64,000 nt of DNA, from positions 124,001 to 188,000 of the forward strand of contig NZ_JAEPWN010000004.1 of the NCBI RefSeq assembly GCF_016654005.1, read 5' to 3'. The notes below the pieces were generated by a model, which was not told the DNA's origin, searched no databases, and saw only the letters and a list, made by a program, of their open reading frames with translations. A program made the translations under genes and the position numbers. Each line of letters opens with the position of its first letter. Position 1 is the first letter of the stretch. The stretch is from Brevundimonas nasdae. GTDB taxonomy: Bacteria; Pseudomonadota; Alphaproteobacteria; Caulobacterales; Caulobacteraceae. This document shows, piece by piece, positions 20,128 through 30,875 of the stretch.

Positions 20128-20255
20128 CGTCATTCCGGGGCGTCCGCAGGACGAACCCGGAAGCCAGGAGGCTCATATCTGGTGTCGAATGTGTCCAGCG
20201 GTGCGGCTGTGGCCCTGGGTTGCGGGTTCTTCGCTCCGCTCGCCCCGGAATGACG
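20128..20255. repeat. Palindromic repeat pair, type B (REP-like)
   Basis: Left arm begins CGTCATTCCGGGGCGTCC and runs to ACCCGGAAGCC; the right arm is the inverse, CTGGGTTGCGGGTTCTTC through GCCCCGGAATGACG. Same family as 7479 and 29308; it lies between convergent genes. Confidence 0.85.
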
Positions 20256-20286
20256 CTCTTGGATGCGGATCGAACCTGGAGCCCCC

Positions 20287-20979
20287 TCAGGCGGCCGCGT
20301 ACAGCAGGCGGCCTTCGCCCATCCGTTCGCGCAGGTCCGGCAAGTCCGTGTGGGCCACCGAGAAACAGCCGTAGCTGCGGCCCAGCTTGCCTTCGCGGGC
20401 CAGGAACTGCGGGTCCGCATAGTCCGCGCCGTGGATGATGATGGCGCGCTCGCGGGCCTTGTCGTTGGTGTATTCCAGCCCGTCCAGCAGTACGTTCGGC
20501 CCCTGCTGGCGGCCCCAGCTGGCCCCAGCGGTGGCGTAGGCCCCGACCGAGGACATGTTCGAATCCGGCGTGTTCGAGAACCGCTGGGCGTAGCCCGAAT
20601 GGCTGGGGTCCGACCCGCGTCCGTGGCAGGTGCGCAGCACCTTCACTTCGCCGCTGATCAGGTCGACCTCGTACAGCCGCTCCTCGCCCGAGAATTTCTT
20701 GAAGTCGACCAGATACATCCGATCGCGCAGCGGCAGTTTTCGGTGGTGGGTGTCCAGCGCCGCCATGGCGCGGTCCATCAGCTCCTTGCGGACGTGACGG
20801 CGGGGATCGAGCGGAGGCGGCGGCAGAACGCCCGTCTGAATCACCGGCAGCTCCACGCTAGGCGAAGCGATTGGTGCGGCTTGCGCCAGTGTCGTGATCG
20901 GCGCCTTCGCGCTTGCGCTCGCGCAACCGGTCAGCAGGGCCGAACCACCCAGAATCATGCCTCGTCTCGATAGCCGCAT
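20287..20979 (-). CDS. L,D-transpeptidase-like murein catalytic domain protein (YkuD_2 type)
   Basis: 230 aa. The N-terminus (MRLSRRGMILGGSALLTGC) is a signal peptide with a twin-Arg/lipobox look. The catalytic domain carries CHGRGSDPSHSGYAQRFSNTPDSNMSSVGAYATA, H183 (IIIHGADY) and the catalytic C205 (GRSYGCFSVAH). This is the layout of the murein L,D-transpeptidase catalytic family, expected in the periplasm on peptidoglycan; activity is inferred. ATG 20979 follows GAGGG; the ORF is open for 87 codons further up but that overlaps the divergent amidohydrolase gene. Confidence 0.88.
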   Translation of the reverse strand: MRLSRRGMILGGSALLTGCASASAKAPITTLAQAAPIASPSVELPVIQTGVLPPPPLDPRRHVRKELMDRAMAALDTHHRKLPLRDRMYLVDFKKFSGEERLYEVDLISGEVKVLRTCHGRGSDPSHSGYAQRFSNTPDSNMSSVGAYATAGASWGRQQGPNVLLDGLEYTNDKARERAIIIHGADYADPQFLAREGKLGRSYGCFSVAHTDLPDLRERMGEGRLLYAAA

Positions 20980-21094
20980 GCGACGCCCTCGTTGCGGTTT
21001 GTTCTTGAGGCTGGTTTGTTTCAAAAGGTTACGGCTCAGGCAACCTGAGCCTTGTGGGGCTATTTTGCGGCAGGGATGCCGTTGGGAGGGAACA

Positions 21095-22420
21095 ATGAAA
21101 AAAATGAGTTTGGCGCTGGCGGCGCTGTTGGCGTCGGCCACAGGGGTGTTTGCGCAGCAAACCCCGGCTGCCACTGGAACAGCGGCTTCACAGCCGACAG
21201 TGTTCGTTGAGGCAGGGCGTCTGCTGGCGGATCCGTCCAACGGCGTTGTGCAACGTGGTAAAACTCTCGTGATCAGAGGGAACCAAGTCGTAGAAGTGCG
21301 TGACGGCTTCGTCGGCGACGCTTCGCAAGGCGCTGTTGTGAATCTGCGCGACGCCTTCGTCCTGCCCGGTCTGATCGACAGCCACGTTCATCTGACCAGC
21401 CAGCAAGGCCCAAATACGCGCATCGACCGCATCACCCTGTCCGAGGCTGATCAGGCGATGGTCGGCGCGCGTTATGCGCATCGGACACTTTTGGCGGGCT
21501 TCACCACCGTGGCTGATCTGGGGGCCAGCAATCAGGCGATCTTCGCGCTGCGCAATGCGGTCAGAAACGGCGACGTGCCGGGGCCGCGCATCATCGCCTC
21601 GGGCAGTTCGGTGTCGATTCACGGAGGGCACGGCGACGCCAACGGCTATCGCGAGGACATCCTGCATGTGATGTCGCCAGAAAGCGTCTGTTCGGGCGCA
21701 GAGGACTGCATGCGCGCCGTTCGCACCCAGGTTCGCGCCGGGGCTGACATCATCAAGATCACGGCGACGGGCGGCGTTCTGTCGAACACGGCGGCGGGTC
21801 TGGCCCAGCAGTTCACTGATGGAGAACTGGCCGCCATCGTCGAAAGCGGCCACCGCATGGGCCGTCAGGTCACGGCTCACGCCCACGGCGTCGACGGCAT
21901 CAACGCCTTCCTGCGCGCAGGCGGCGATTCCATCGAACACGGCACCTATCTGGACGATCAGTCGATCCGTCTGTTCAAGCAGAACAACGCTTGGCTGGTG
22001 CCGACCCTGCTGGCGGGTGACTTCGTGGCTCGCGTGGCTTCCGGCCCGGACAATTTCTTCACGCCCGCCCAGACGGCCAAGGCGCTGGAAGCCGGACCCA
22101 AGATGCTGGATATGGCCCGTCGCGCGCACAACGCCGGGGTCAAGATCGCCTTTGGCACCGACTCGGGCGTCTCGGCCCACGGCGACAATGCTCAGGAGTT
22201 CGCGCTTCTGGTCCGCGCCGGTCTGACCCCGTTGGAGGCCATTCAGGCCGCCACCGTCGGCGCCGCCGAACACCTGAAAATCGCGGATGAGGCGGGCAAG
22301 ATCGCCGTCGGCCGCGCCGCCGACATCGTCGCTGTCGCAGGTGATCCTCTGACGGACGTGACCGAACTGGAGCGCGTGAAGTTCGTGATGCGCAACGGCG
22401 TGGTTTACCGCGCCGACTGA
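21095..22420 (+). CDS. Secreted metal-dependent amidohydrolase
   Basis: 441 aa. Signal peptide MKKMSLALAALLASATGVFAQ. Metal motifs of the amidohydrolase superfamily: H97 and H99 in LIDSHVHL, the carbamylated-lysine region DIIKITATGG, TAHAHG, and the late Asp in AFGTDSGVSAHG. It resembles imidazolonepropionase-like/Xaa-Pro dipeptidase-type exported amidohydrolases; substrate unknown. GGGAGGG lies just before ATG 21095. Its last 16 bases overlap the convergent lpxK gene. Confidence 0.92.
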   Translation: MKKMSLALAALLASATGVFAQQTPAATGTAASQPTVFVEAGRLLADPSNGVVQRGKTLVIRGNQVVEVRDGFVGDASQGAVVNLRDAFVLPGLIDSHVHLTSQQGPNTRIDRITLSEADQAMVGARYAHRTLLAGFTTVADLGASNQAIFALRNAVRNGDVPGPRIIASGSSVSIHGGHGDANGYREDILHVMSPESVCSGAEDCMRAVRTQVRAGADIIKITATGGVLSNTAAGLAQQFTDGELAAIVESGHRMGRQVTAHAHGVDGINAFLRAGGDSIEHGTYLDDQSIRLFKQNNAWLVPTLLAGDFVARVASGPDNFFTPAQTAKALEAGPKMLDMARRAHNAGVKIAFGTDSGVSAHGDNAQEFALLVRAGLTPLEAIQAATVGAAEHLKIADEAGKIAVGRAADIVAVAGDPLTDVTELERVKFVMRNGVVYRAD

Positions 22421-23421
22421 ATCCTGCCGGTTAGGAAGGCGGCGAAAGCCGCCTGATCATCGAACCGGGCGACGACCGGCCAGGCCGCCACGCGCGTGCG
22501 CTGGTCGGGCGTCAGCCTGACCCAGTCCTTTTCGGTCGTGACCAGACCGGCGCCGTAAACCGCCGCCCGGTCCTCCAGGAACTTCATGTTCTCGGCGCTA
22601 TAGGCCGCATGGTCGGGGAAGGGGACGAAGTCCGCCAGATCGCACCCCGCCGCCTTCAGCGACCGTTCGACCTTCCACGGCTTGGCGATGCCTGCGAATC
22701 CGACCTGCGGGCCGGACGGCGGAGGCCCCTCCGGGGTCAGCCGCGCGATGAAGACGGGCAGGTCGCCGAACATTTCAAGCAGTCCCGGGTCAGCGGCGTC
22801 CACATCGGTCGGCAGCATCACCACCACCGCATCGGCGCGCGCTAGTCCGGCCTTCAGCGGCTCGCGCATCGGGCCGGACGGAAACACCGACCCATCCCCG
22901 AACGGCCATTCGTCGCCGCGCGTCTCGCCGTCCACGACGATCAGGCTGACGGTCTTTTTCAGCGCGGGGTTCTGATGCCCGTCGTCCAGCACCACAGCCT
23001 GCGCCCCGTCCGCGACCGCCGCCCTGGCGCCCTCGATCCGGTCGCGTGAAATCCATACCGGCGCGTCTTGCGCCAGCATCAGCGGCTCATCGCCCACGTC
23101 CGCCGCCGTATGCGTAGCCGGATCGACCTGCACCGGCCCCTCCAGCCGCCCGCCATAGCCGCGTGACAACCCATGCGCCTCAACGCCCGCAGCGTGCAGC
23201 AGCCGCAGCGTCTCGCGCGCAACCGGCGTCTTGCCCGATCCGCCCACCGTCAGATTGCCGACCGATATGACCGCGCAGCCGGGATCGACCGGCGTGGCCT
23301 TGGCGATCTTGCTGGCTGTCACCCCGGCCCAGATCCAGCCCAGCGGCTTCAGCACCGTGCGCGTCACACGCGCGTGGCTGCTGTCGCGGATGTACCACCA
23401 TCGCGGGGTGTTCAGCTTCAT
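22405..23421 (-). CDS. lpxK: Tetraacyldisaccharide 4'-kinase
   Basis: 338-aa inner-membrane-associated kinase that phosphorylates the lipid A disaccharide at 4'. The P-loop is VGNLTVGGSGKTP (about residues 52-64), followed by GLSRGYGG, DVGDEPLMLA and LDDGHQNP, all characteristic. ATG 23421 overlaps the waaA stop by four bases (ATGA), so the genes are translationally coupled. Its 3' end overlaps the convergent amidohydrolase gene by 16 bp. Confidence 0.96.
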   Translation of the reverse strand: MKLNTPRWWYIRDSSHARVTRTVLKPLGWIWAGVTASKIAKATPVDPGCAVISVGNLTVGGSGKTPVARETLRLLHAAGVEAHGLSRGYGGRLEGPVQVDPATHTAADVGDEPLMLAQDAPVWISRDRIEGARAAVADGAQAVVLDDGHQNPALKKTVSLIVVDGETRGDEWPFGDGSVFPSGPMREPLKAGLARADAVVVMLPTDVDAADPGLLEMFGDLPVFIARLTPEGPPPSGPQVGFAGIAKPWKVERSLKAAGCDLADFVPFPDHAAYSAENMKFLEDRAAVYGAGLVTTEKDWVRLTPDQRTRVAAWPVVARFDDQAAFAAFLTGRIQSAR

Positions 23422-24719
23422 CGCCACATCCCCTTGGCTGGCGTCGGCGGGATCAAGGGCGTCAGCAGCGACCACAGCCGGTCCAGCCCGCCGCCTGCCT
23501 CCGCCGCCGCGCGCTTGGCCCGTTCGCCCATGGCCTTGGCCGCCGCCGGGTCGGCCAGCAGGGGCGCGACGACCCCAGCCAGTTCATGTGGGCCCTGCAC
23601 CAGGATCAGCCCGCCCGCCTCGGCCAGCGACGAGGTCACGGTGGCCCAGTTGGAGGCGTCCGGCCCGCTGATCGTTGGCCGGGCCAGCCGCGCAGGCTCC
23701 AGCGGATTATGCCCCCCGACCGGCTCAAGGCCCAGGGCAGGCGCGAACGACCCGCCCATCACCACCACGTCGGCCAGACGCAGGAACAGGCCCATCTCGT
23801 TCAGGGTGTCGGCCAGGTAGATGTCCGTGTCGCGCCCGATGTTCTCACCGCGCGACCGCATGGCGAAGGCGAAACCCTCGGCCTGAAGCGCGGCGGCGAT
23901 GGCGGGCGCCCGATCCGGGTGGCGCGGCAACAGGATCAGACAGGCGCGGTCAGGCAGCTTGTCCAGCGCACGGATGATGGCGATCTCCTCGCCCTCATGG
24001 GTGCTGGCCGCCACCACCACGGGCCGATCGCCGATGGCTTCGCTGATGCGGCTGAAGGCGGCGGCGTCATGCGGCAGGGGCTCGCCCGCCAGCTTCAGGT
24101 TGATCAGTTCATCGACGTGGGCGCCCAGTCGTTTCAGCCGCTCGGCCGAAACCTGATCCTGCGGCAGGACCCGATCGAATGTGTTCATCAGGGCGCGGCT
24201 GGATTTCGGGAAACGACCCCAGCCATCCACGGTCTTTTCGGTGATCCGCGCGCTGACCAGGGCCAGCTTCACCCCGCGCCGATGCGCCTCCAGCAGCATA
24301 TTGGGCCACAGTTCGCTCTCGACGAAGATCGCCAGCGCGGGCCGCCAGTGATCCAGGAACCGCTCGACCACGCCTGGCCCATCGACCGGCGAGTACTGAT
24401 GGATCACGCCGTCGGGCAGGCGTTCGGCCAGAATCTGCGCCGAGGTCACCGTGCCAGACGTGACCAGCACCGTCAGGTCGGGCCGCGTCTTCACAAACCG
24501 CTCGACCAGCGGCAGCAGCGACAGGGTCTCGCCCACGCTGACCCCGTGCAGCCAGACCAGATCGCCGTCGGGCCGTTCAGCGCGGGTGTAGCCCAGCCGC
24601 TCATCGACCCTCACCGGGTCTTCCTTGCCCTTTTGCGCGCGCGCATCCAGCAGGCGCGGGGCCAGCGGCTCCAGCGCGCGGGTCAGCAGGCGATAGGCGA
24701 TCAGCGGCAGGGGCGTCAC
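23418..24719 (-). CDS. waaA: 3-deoxy-D-manno-octulosonic acid (Kdo) transferase
   Basis: 433 aa glycosyltransferase that adds Kdo to lipid IVA. Characteristic are VWLHGVSVGETLSLLPLV, GTVTSAQILAERLPDGVIHQYSPVDGP, AIFVESELWPNML, ASTHEGEEIAII and VGGHNPLEPARLARP. GTG start at 24719. Sits in the order DUF374 acyltransferase-waaA-lpxK, consistent with a lipid A/LPS core operon. Confidence 0.96.
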   Translation of the reverse strand: MTPLPLIAYRLLTRALEPLAPRLLDARAQKGKEDPVRVDERLGYTRAERPDGDLVWLHGVSVGETLSLLPLVERFVKTRPDLTVLVTSGTVTSAQILAERLPDGVIHQYSPVDGPGVVERFLDHWRPALAIFVESELWPNMLLEAHRRGVKLALVSARITEKTVDGWGRFPKSSRALMNTFDRVLPQDQVSAERLKRLGAHVDELINLKLAGEPLPHDAAAFSRISEAIGDRPVVVAASTHEGEEIAIIRALDKLPDRACLILLPRHPDRAPAIAAALQAEGFAFAMRSRGENIGRDTDIYLADTLNEMGLFLRLADVVVMGGSFAPALGLEPVGGHNPLEPARLARPTISGPDASNWATVTSSLAEAGGLILVQGPHELAGVVAPLLADPAAAKAMGERAKRAAAEAGGGLDRLWSLLTPLIPPTPAKGMWR

Positions 24720-24729
24720 GGCTGAACCC

Positions 24730-25409
24730 TCATGGTTCCAGTCCCGTGATCTCGTCGGCCCGCGCCTCGACGGTGCTCAGCCGGTCGGCCCAGTCCAGCC
24801 GCACGGCGTCCAGGTCCTCGCCGCGGGGATAGTGCGCCACGTCCCAAACGATCGCGCCCTTGCCGAAGGGCAGGGGGATGAGGGCCCGGTCCCAGCTGTT
24901 CAGCCGGATCGCCGGATTGCACGACATGCCGATGAACAGGGTCGGCGCCCTGGAGATCTTGGCCATCATCGGCAGGCCCTCGGCCATCTGTCGCGCCGGG
25001 CCGCGCGGGCCGTCCGGCGTGATGGCCAGGGCGCCTTCCTTCAGTTGACGCAGCCCCGCCCGCAGGGCCTGCGCGCCGCCCTTGTCGCGGTCGGCCTTGT
25101 CCTTGTTCGACGACGAGCCCCGGATGGCGGGAAAGCCCTGCAGGGCCACGGCCTTGGCGATGAACTGGCCGTCGGCGGACAGCGAGATCAGCGCCTTGGC
25201 CGGCTGCGCCCGATCCAGCGGCCAGCTGGCGGGCGCCAGACTGATGCGCGAATGCCAGAAGGCGCACAGCACGCCGCCTCCCTTGTCCCAGACCTCTTCG
25301 GCGACCGACTGGTTCTCATGGGTCCAGCGGATGGTGGCGAAACAGAACTGCATCCAGCGCGCCAGAATGAACGACAGGGTCGCCTGGACGGCGGGTATGC
25401 GCAGGGGTC

Positions 25410-25413
<4 letters not shown>
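24730..25413 (-). CDS. DUF374 lysophospholipid acyltransferase-like protein
   Basis: 227 aa. Hydrophobic N-terminus, then CAFWHSRISLAP (the HxxxxD-like acyltransferase position as in DUF374) and TPDGPRGPARQMAEGLPMMAK. DUF374 proteins often sit beside Kdo transferase genes and are thought to act on lipid A or its export, but the reaction is not firmly established. GTG start overlaps the msbA stop by four bases. Confidence 0.88.
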
Positions 25414-27248
<1,835 letters not shown>

Positions 27249-27363
27249 CGGCCTTCGGTCGTCCGAGCAGGCCTTCAAGTCAAGGCTTGTGTGGCGTTGC
27301 GCAAGGGGCGCTTGAACCCGGCGCATGGCTTCACTAGCTAGGGGCTGCGGGTTCGCCCGCGTT

Positions 27364-27498
27364 GTTCTCAGGGCGGGGTGCAATTCCCCACCGGCGGTAA
27401 GGCGGCGACGCCAAGCCCGCGAGCGCTCCCCTGGTTGGGGAGGTCAGCAGATCCGGTGTGAATCCGGGGCCGACGGTATAGTCCGGATGAAAGAGAAC
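27364..27498 (+). promoter_or_regulatory. FMN riboswitch (RFN element) upstream of ribN-like gene
   Basis: Closing helix GTTCTC (27364-27369) with GAGAAC (27493-27498), and the conserved core blocks AGGGCGGGGTGCAATTCCCC, ACCGGCGGTAA, AGCCCGCGAGCG, GGTCAGCAGATCCGGTG and CCGACGGTATAGTCCGGATG. This is the FMN-sensing riboswitch. Between it and the TTG start lie a G+C-rich hairpin region and an inverted repeat (CGTAACC at 27563, GGTTACG at 27582) just before the ribosome-binding site, a candidate expression platform. The remainder of the 353-bp gap (27249-27363) shows nothing else. Confidence 0.96.
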
Positions 27499-27601
27499 GG
27501 GATCACGCGCCACGTCGGCGCGCGTCGCCTTTCGCCGGGCGGGGCGCCGGCGCGTCGTCGCCCGTAACCCTGAGGAAAACTGGTTACGGAAAGGACGACG
27601 C

Positions 27602-28567
27602 TTGAACCAGATTTCCTCGCCATACCAACGCGCTGCTTCGCATGGCGCGCTGCTTATGGTCTGCGCCAGCCTGGCCTTCGCGGCGGGCAACACCCTGCAA
27701 TCCGTCCTGCCGTGGCGCTATGGCATGAGCTCCACCGGCATGGCCTTCTGGCAATATCTGATCGCCTCGGTGCTGATGGCGCCGATCGTGATGCGGATCG
27801 GCCTGAACAAGTTTCGCACCCGTCGTCCGCTGATCCATGAAGTCCGCGCCCTGGCCTCGGCGCTGGGCGTCCATGTCTTCGTCTATGGTTTCGCGACGGG
27901 CGTGCCGATCTGGCAGATGGTGACCCTGCTGGCCACCGGTCCGCTGTTCATCATCATCGGCTCAACCCTGTTTCTGGGCGAGCGGGTTTCGGGCGCACGT
28001 CTGGGCGCGGCCCTGGCCGGGTTCGTCGGGGCGGTGGTCGTTTCGGGCGTCGGGACCGAGCATCTGGACTGGCGTGCTCTTACGCCCATCGCGGCGGCGG
28101 CCCTGTGGGCGGCGACCGACGTCCTGACCAAATATCTGGCTCGCGAAGAGACGCCAGAGACCCTGACGGTCTCGCTGCTGGTGCTGATCGCGCCCAACCA
28201 TCTGGCCATTCTGCTGCTGGTCAACGCCCTGGCCTTCATGATGCCGCCGGGCGTGGCGAACGGCTTCCCCTTCGCCCTGCCGCACGGCGAGGGGCTGCTG
28301 CTTCTGCTGGCGCTGGGCGGGGCGACGGCGGCGGCGCAATATCTGCTGGCCTCGGCCTACAAGACGGCGGATGCGGTCTATCTGCAGCCGTTTGCGGACC
28401 TCAAGGTGCCTCTGGCGGGCCTGATCGGCTGGATCACCCTGGGGCAGGCGCCGTCCGTCTGGTTCTGGCCGGGCGCAGCGCTGATCGTGGGGGCGTCGGT
28501 CTTCATCTTCTGGGGCGAGAACCGCTCGGCCCAGGCGCGGATCGCCGCTGCCCAGCCCTGTCCCTGA
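27602..28567 (+). CDS. ribN: EamA/DMT-family riboflavin transporter, RibN-like
   Basis: 321 aa, about ten transmembrane segments in two EamA repeats. An EamA/DMT permease behind an FMN riboswitch matches the RibN riboflavin importers described in Rhizobium and Vibrio, so riboflavin uptake is the likely job; the assignment leans on the riboswitch as much as on the sequence. TTG start at 27602 preceded by AAAGGA at six bases; the first ATG would remove the first helix. Confidence 0.85.
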   Translation: MNQISSPYQRAASHGALLMVCASLAFAAGNTLQSVLPWRYGMSSTGMAFWQYLIASVLMAPIVMRIGLNKFRTRRPLIHEVRALASALGVHVFVYGFATGVPIWQMVTLLATGPLFIIIGSTLFLGERVSGARLGAALAGFVGAVVVSGVGTEHLDWRALTPIAAAALWAATDVLTKYLAREETPETLTVSLLVLIAPNHLAILLLVNALAFMMPPGVANGFPFALPHGEGLLLLLALGGATAAAQYLLASAYKTADAVYLQPFADLKVPLAGLIGWITLGQAPSVWFWPGAALIVGASVFIFWGENRSAQARIAAAQPCP

Positions 28568-28626
28568 GACACATGGTCCGCAGGCGTGGGATGACGCGGG
28601 GGCGTCGGGTCGCTATCTGACGGTCA

Positions 28627-29292
28627 ATGTCACGCTTTGATCTCACAACTGCGATGGGCCGCTTCAAGGCCCATTGGCACTATTTCTGGGCGGATCATGC
28701 GTTTCTGCGCGCGGCCTTCTCCAACGCCCACTGGCTTGGACCCGATCTGGTGCGCACCAACCAGCCGTCGCCGCGCCAACTGGCCGGGTGGAAGGCCAGG
28801 GGGATTAAGACCGTCATCAACCTGCGCGGCGAACGCGACGAGGGCTATTACTGGCTGGAGAAGGAGGCCTGCGAGCGTCTGGGCCTGACCCTGATCAGCG
28901 CGCCGCTGGATTCGCGTGATCCTCCCCAGACGGATCGCATCCACCGCGCCCGCGACCTGTTCAAGACCATCGAATATCCGGTGTTGATCCACTGCAAGTC
29001 AGGCGCGGACCGGGCGGGGATGATGGCGGTCTTCTATCGCCACTTCCATCTGGGCGAGCCGATCTCGGTCGCGATGAACCAACTGTCCAAGAAATACCTG
29101 CACTCACGCGAGGGGCTGACGGGCGTGTTGGACTATACGCTGGAGAAATACGTCAACGAGGTCGAGCCCCGGGGGATCAGCTTCATCGACTGGGTCGACA
29201 GCCCCGACTACGACCCCAAGGCCATCCGCGCCGAGTTCAAGGCCGGCTGGTGGGGCACGCTTCTGACCGACAAACTGCTGCGGCGGGAGTAG
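28627..29292 (+). CDS. Dual-specificity/tyrosine phosphatase-like protein
   Basis: 221 aa. The cysteine-phosphatase P-loop HCKSGADRAG (CX5R) lies about residue 123-132, preceded by VINLRGERDEGYYWLEKEACERLGL and APLDSRDPPQ, as in the DSP-like family. The N-terminus (HWHYFWADHAFLRAAF) and the C-terminal 50 residues extend beyond the core. The substrate may be a protein or a phospholipid or sugar phosphate; unknown. It ends 15 bp before a repeat pair. Confidence 0.85.
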   Translation: MSRFDLTTAMGRFKAHWHYFWADHAFLRAAFSNAHWLGPDLVRTNQPSPRQLAGWKARGIKTVINLRGERDEGYYWLEKEACERLGLTLISAPLDSRDPPQTDRIHRARDLFKTIEYPVLIHCKSGADRAGMMAVFYRHFHLGEPISVAMNQLSKKYLHSREGLTGVLDYTLEKYVNEVEPRGISFIDWVDSPDYDPKAIRAEFKAGWWGTLLTDKLLRRE

Positions 29293-29307
29293 GGGGCTTC
29301 TATCTTT

Positions 29308-29435
29308 CGTCATTCCGGGGCGTCCGCAGGACGAACCCGGAACCCAGGGATGCGGTTGCTGCATCAACCGTTTCAGGCGTTGAGAATGTCCCCCTGGGTT
29401 CCGGGTTCTTCGCTGCGCTCAGCCCCGGAATGACG
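29308..29435. repeat. Palindromic repeat pair, type B (REP-like)
   Basis: Left arm starts CGTCATTCCGGGGCGTCC and ends AACCCGGAACCCAGG; the right arm is the inverse ending GCCCCGGAATGACG. The left arm is nearly identical to that at 20128. Located between the convergent phosphatase and the 29456 gene. Confidence 0.88.
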
Positions 29436-29455
29436 ATTCCGCACGGGACGGCGCC

Positions 29456-29671
29456 TCAGCTCCAGGGGCCGGTCTTCGACTCAGTCTTGGGCTCATCGCC
29501 GTTTGCGCGGGCCTCGGCGGCCAGTTCGGCGTCGCGGCGGGCCTTGCGGTCGGCTTCCCACTGTTTGAACCAGCGCGCGTAGTTGATCTTGTCGCGCAGC
29601 GAAAAACAGAACAGCGCCAGCACGGCCAGCATGCTGATGATTTGAAAAGTCTGTTGCGGTTCCAGGTTCAC
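29456..29671 (-). CDS. Small membrane-anchored hypothetical protein
   Basis: 71 aa: one N-terminal transmembrane helix (FQIISMLAVLALFCFSL), then a charged, Arg/Ala/Glu-rich helical tail probably in the cytoplasm. GTG start with GAGGAAAG upstream. Follows the DUF4170 gene on the same strand, with a strong hairpin in the gap. Function unknown. Confidence 0.65.
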   Translation of the reverse strand: MNLEPQQTFQIISMLAVLALFCFSLRDKINYARWFKQWEADRKARRDAELAAEARANGDEPKTESKTGPWS

Positions 29672-29704
29672 GGCTTTCCTCGTTCGTCCAGTTCCAGCGG
29701 GTGG

Positions 29705-29731
29705 ATCAGGGAGCGGGTTCCGCTCCCTGAT
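29705..29731. terminator. Perfect 12-bp hairpin, possible transcript end or processing site
   Basis: ATCAGGGAGCGG (29705-29716) and its exact reverse complement (29720-29731) with a 3-base loop, 11 bp after the DUF4170 stop. There is no following T-run on either strand, so termination is uncertain. Confidence 0.45.
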
Positions 29732-29742
29732 GTCGCATGACC

Positions 29743-29988
29743 TCAGGCGGCGTCGCCGCGCGGGTCGATCAGCTTGTGCGCGTGCAGGATGAAGTAGCGC
29801 ATGTGGGCGTTGTCGACGGTGGCCTGTGCGCGGGCCTTCCAGGCCTTCTTGGCGTCTTCATAGGTGCCGAAGGCGCCGACGAACTCGACCTGCGACAGAT
29901 CGCGGAACACCGGCTCGCCCAGGTGGCGCAGCTCGCCGCCGATCACCAGGTGAAGCAGTTGAGGCGGAACATTGTTTGGCTCAGTCAT
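29743..29988 (-). CDS. DUF4170 family protein
   Basis: 81 aa, soluble, with LHLVIGGELRHLGEPVFRDLSQVEFVGAFGTYEDAKKAWKARAQATVDNAHMRYFILHAHKLIDP, the typical full length of DUF4170 proteins of alphaproteobacteria. No known function. ATG at 29988. Lies downstream of the cysQ-like and pmbA-like genes on the same strand. Confidence 0.85.
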   Translation of the reverse strand: MTEPNNVPPQLLHLVIGGELRHLGEPVFRDLSQVEFVGAFGTYEDAKKAWKARAQATVDNAHMRYFILHAHKLIDPRGDAA

Positions 29989-30080
29989 CGGAGTCCTGTG
30001 GCGCAGAGGGGGAGGTTTCCGCGCGGCATAGGCCCAGAATGGCCAAGGATCAATGTGCGCGGGGTGTTTTCACCCTCGCC

Positions 30081-30875
30081 TTAGGTCGAAAGCGGCACGT
30101 TTTTACAGCGCCGGATTATCATCGGCTGCAGCGCAGGGGCGGCGCAGACCAGGCTGGCCTGACGTGGGTCGGGCCGGTTGAACCGCCACGGACGCCCGTG
30201 GTGATCGCTGACCACGGCGCCCGCCTCCTGCGCGATCAGGCAGCCCGCCGCGACGTCCCAGTCCCATTTCGGCGTCAGGGCCAGGGCCGCATCGAACGCC
30301 CCCGCCGCCACCAGGGCCATGCGATAGGCCAGGGCGTTGCGCTTCTCGAACCGCATCGGCGGCCACGGCTCGTCGAAATAGGGCGCTTCAATCAGCCGCG
30401 CGTCGCCCAGCACCGAGGCGTCCTCCAGCGTGTCGGCGTCCGAGGCCCGGATGGACCGGCTGTTGCGCAGCGCCCCGCCGCCGCGTGTCGCCACATAGGT
30501 CTCGTCCACTTCGGGCGCATGGATGACGGCGGCGACGACTTCGCCGTCCTCGACCACCGCGATCGGCACGCACCACCACGGCGTCCGCTTCATATAGGCG
30601 ACCGTGCCGTCGATCGGATCGACGATGAAGATGCGTTTCTTCGACAGCCGGACGCTGGAATCCGCCGTCTCCTCCGACAGCCAGCCATAGTCGGGGCGGG
30701 CCGCCAGCAGCCGGTCCTTCAGCATGGCGTCCACCTTCAGGTCGCCGCTGGTGACGGGCGATCCGCCGACCTTGGACGTGATCTTCAGCCCGGCCTCGCG
30801 TTCGGCCAGCGCCAGGGCGCCTGCGTCCAGCGCCGCCTGGCGGATCAGTTCAAGGTCGTCGTTCAGGTTGGTCAT
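30081..30875 (-). CDS. Inositol monophosphatase family / 3'(2'),5'-bisphosphate nucleotidase (CysQ-like)
   Basis: 264 aa. Metal-binding motifs WLSEETADS and VDPIDGTVAYMKR, and the C-terminal WDWDVAAGCLIAQEAGAVVSDHHG. These define the FIG superfamily; the sequence resembles CysQ, which hydrolyses PAP from sulfate assimilation, but inositol phosphatase activity cannot be excluded. Its ATG overlaps the pmbA-like stop by four bases, so they form an operon. Confidence 0.88.
   Translation of the reverse strand: MTNLNDDLELIRQAALDAGALALAEREAGLKITSKVGGSPVTSGDLKVDAMLKDRLLAARPDYGWLSEETADSSVRLSKKRIFIVDPIDGTVAYMKRTPWWCVPIAVVEDGEVVAAVIHAPEVDETYVATRGGGALRNSRSIRASDADTLEDASVLGDARLIEAPYFDEPWPPMRFEKRNALAYRMALVAAGAFDAALALTPKWDWDVAAGCLIAQEAGAVVSDHHGRPWRFNRPDPRQASLVCAAPALQPMIIRRCKNVPLST

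Noticed and set aside
24716..25267. Alternative frame ORF in the DUF374 gene
   Set aside because: The overlapping 24730-25413 frame has the acyltransferase-like motifs and a GTGA overlap with the upstream gene.
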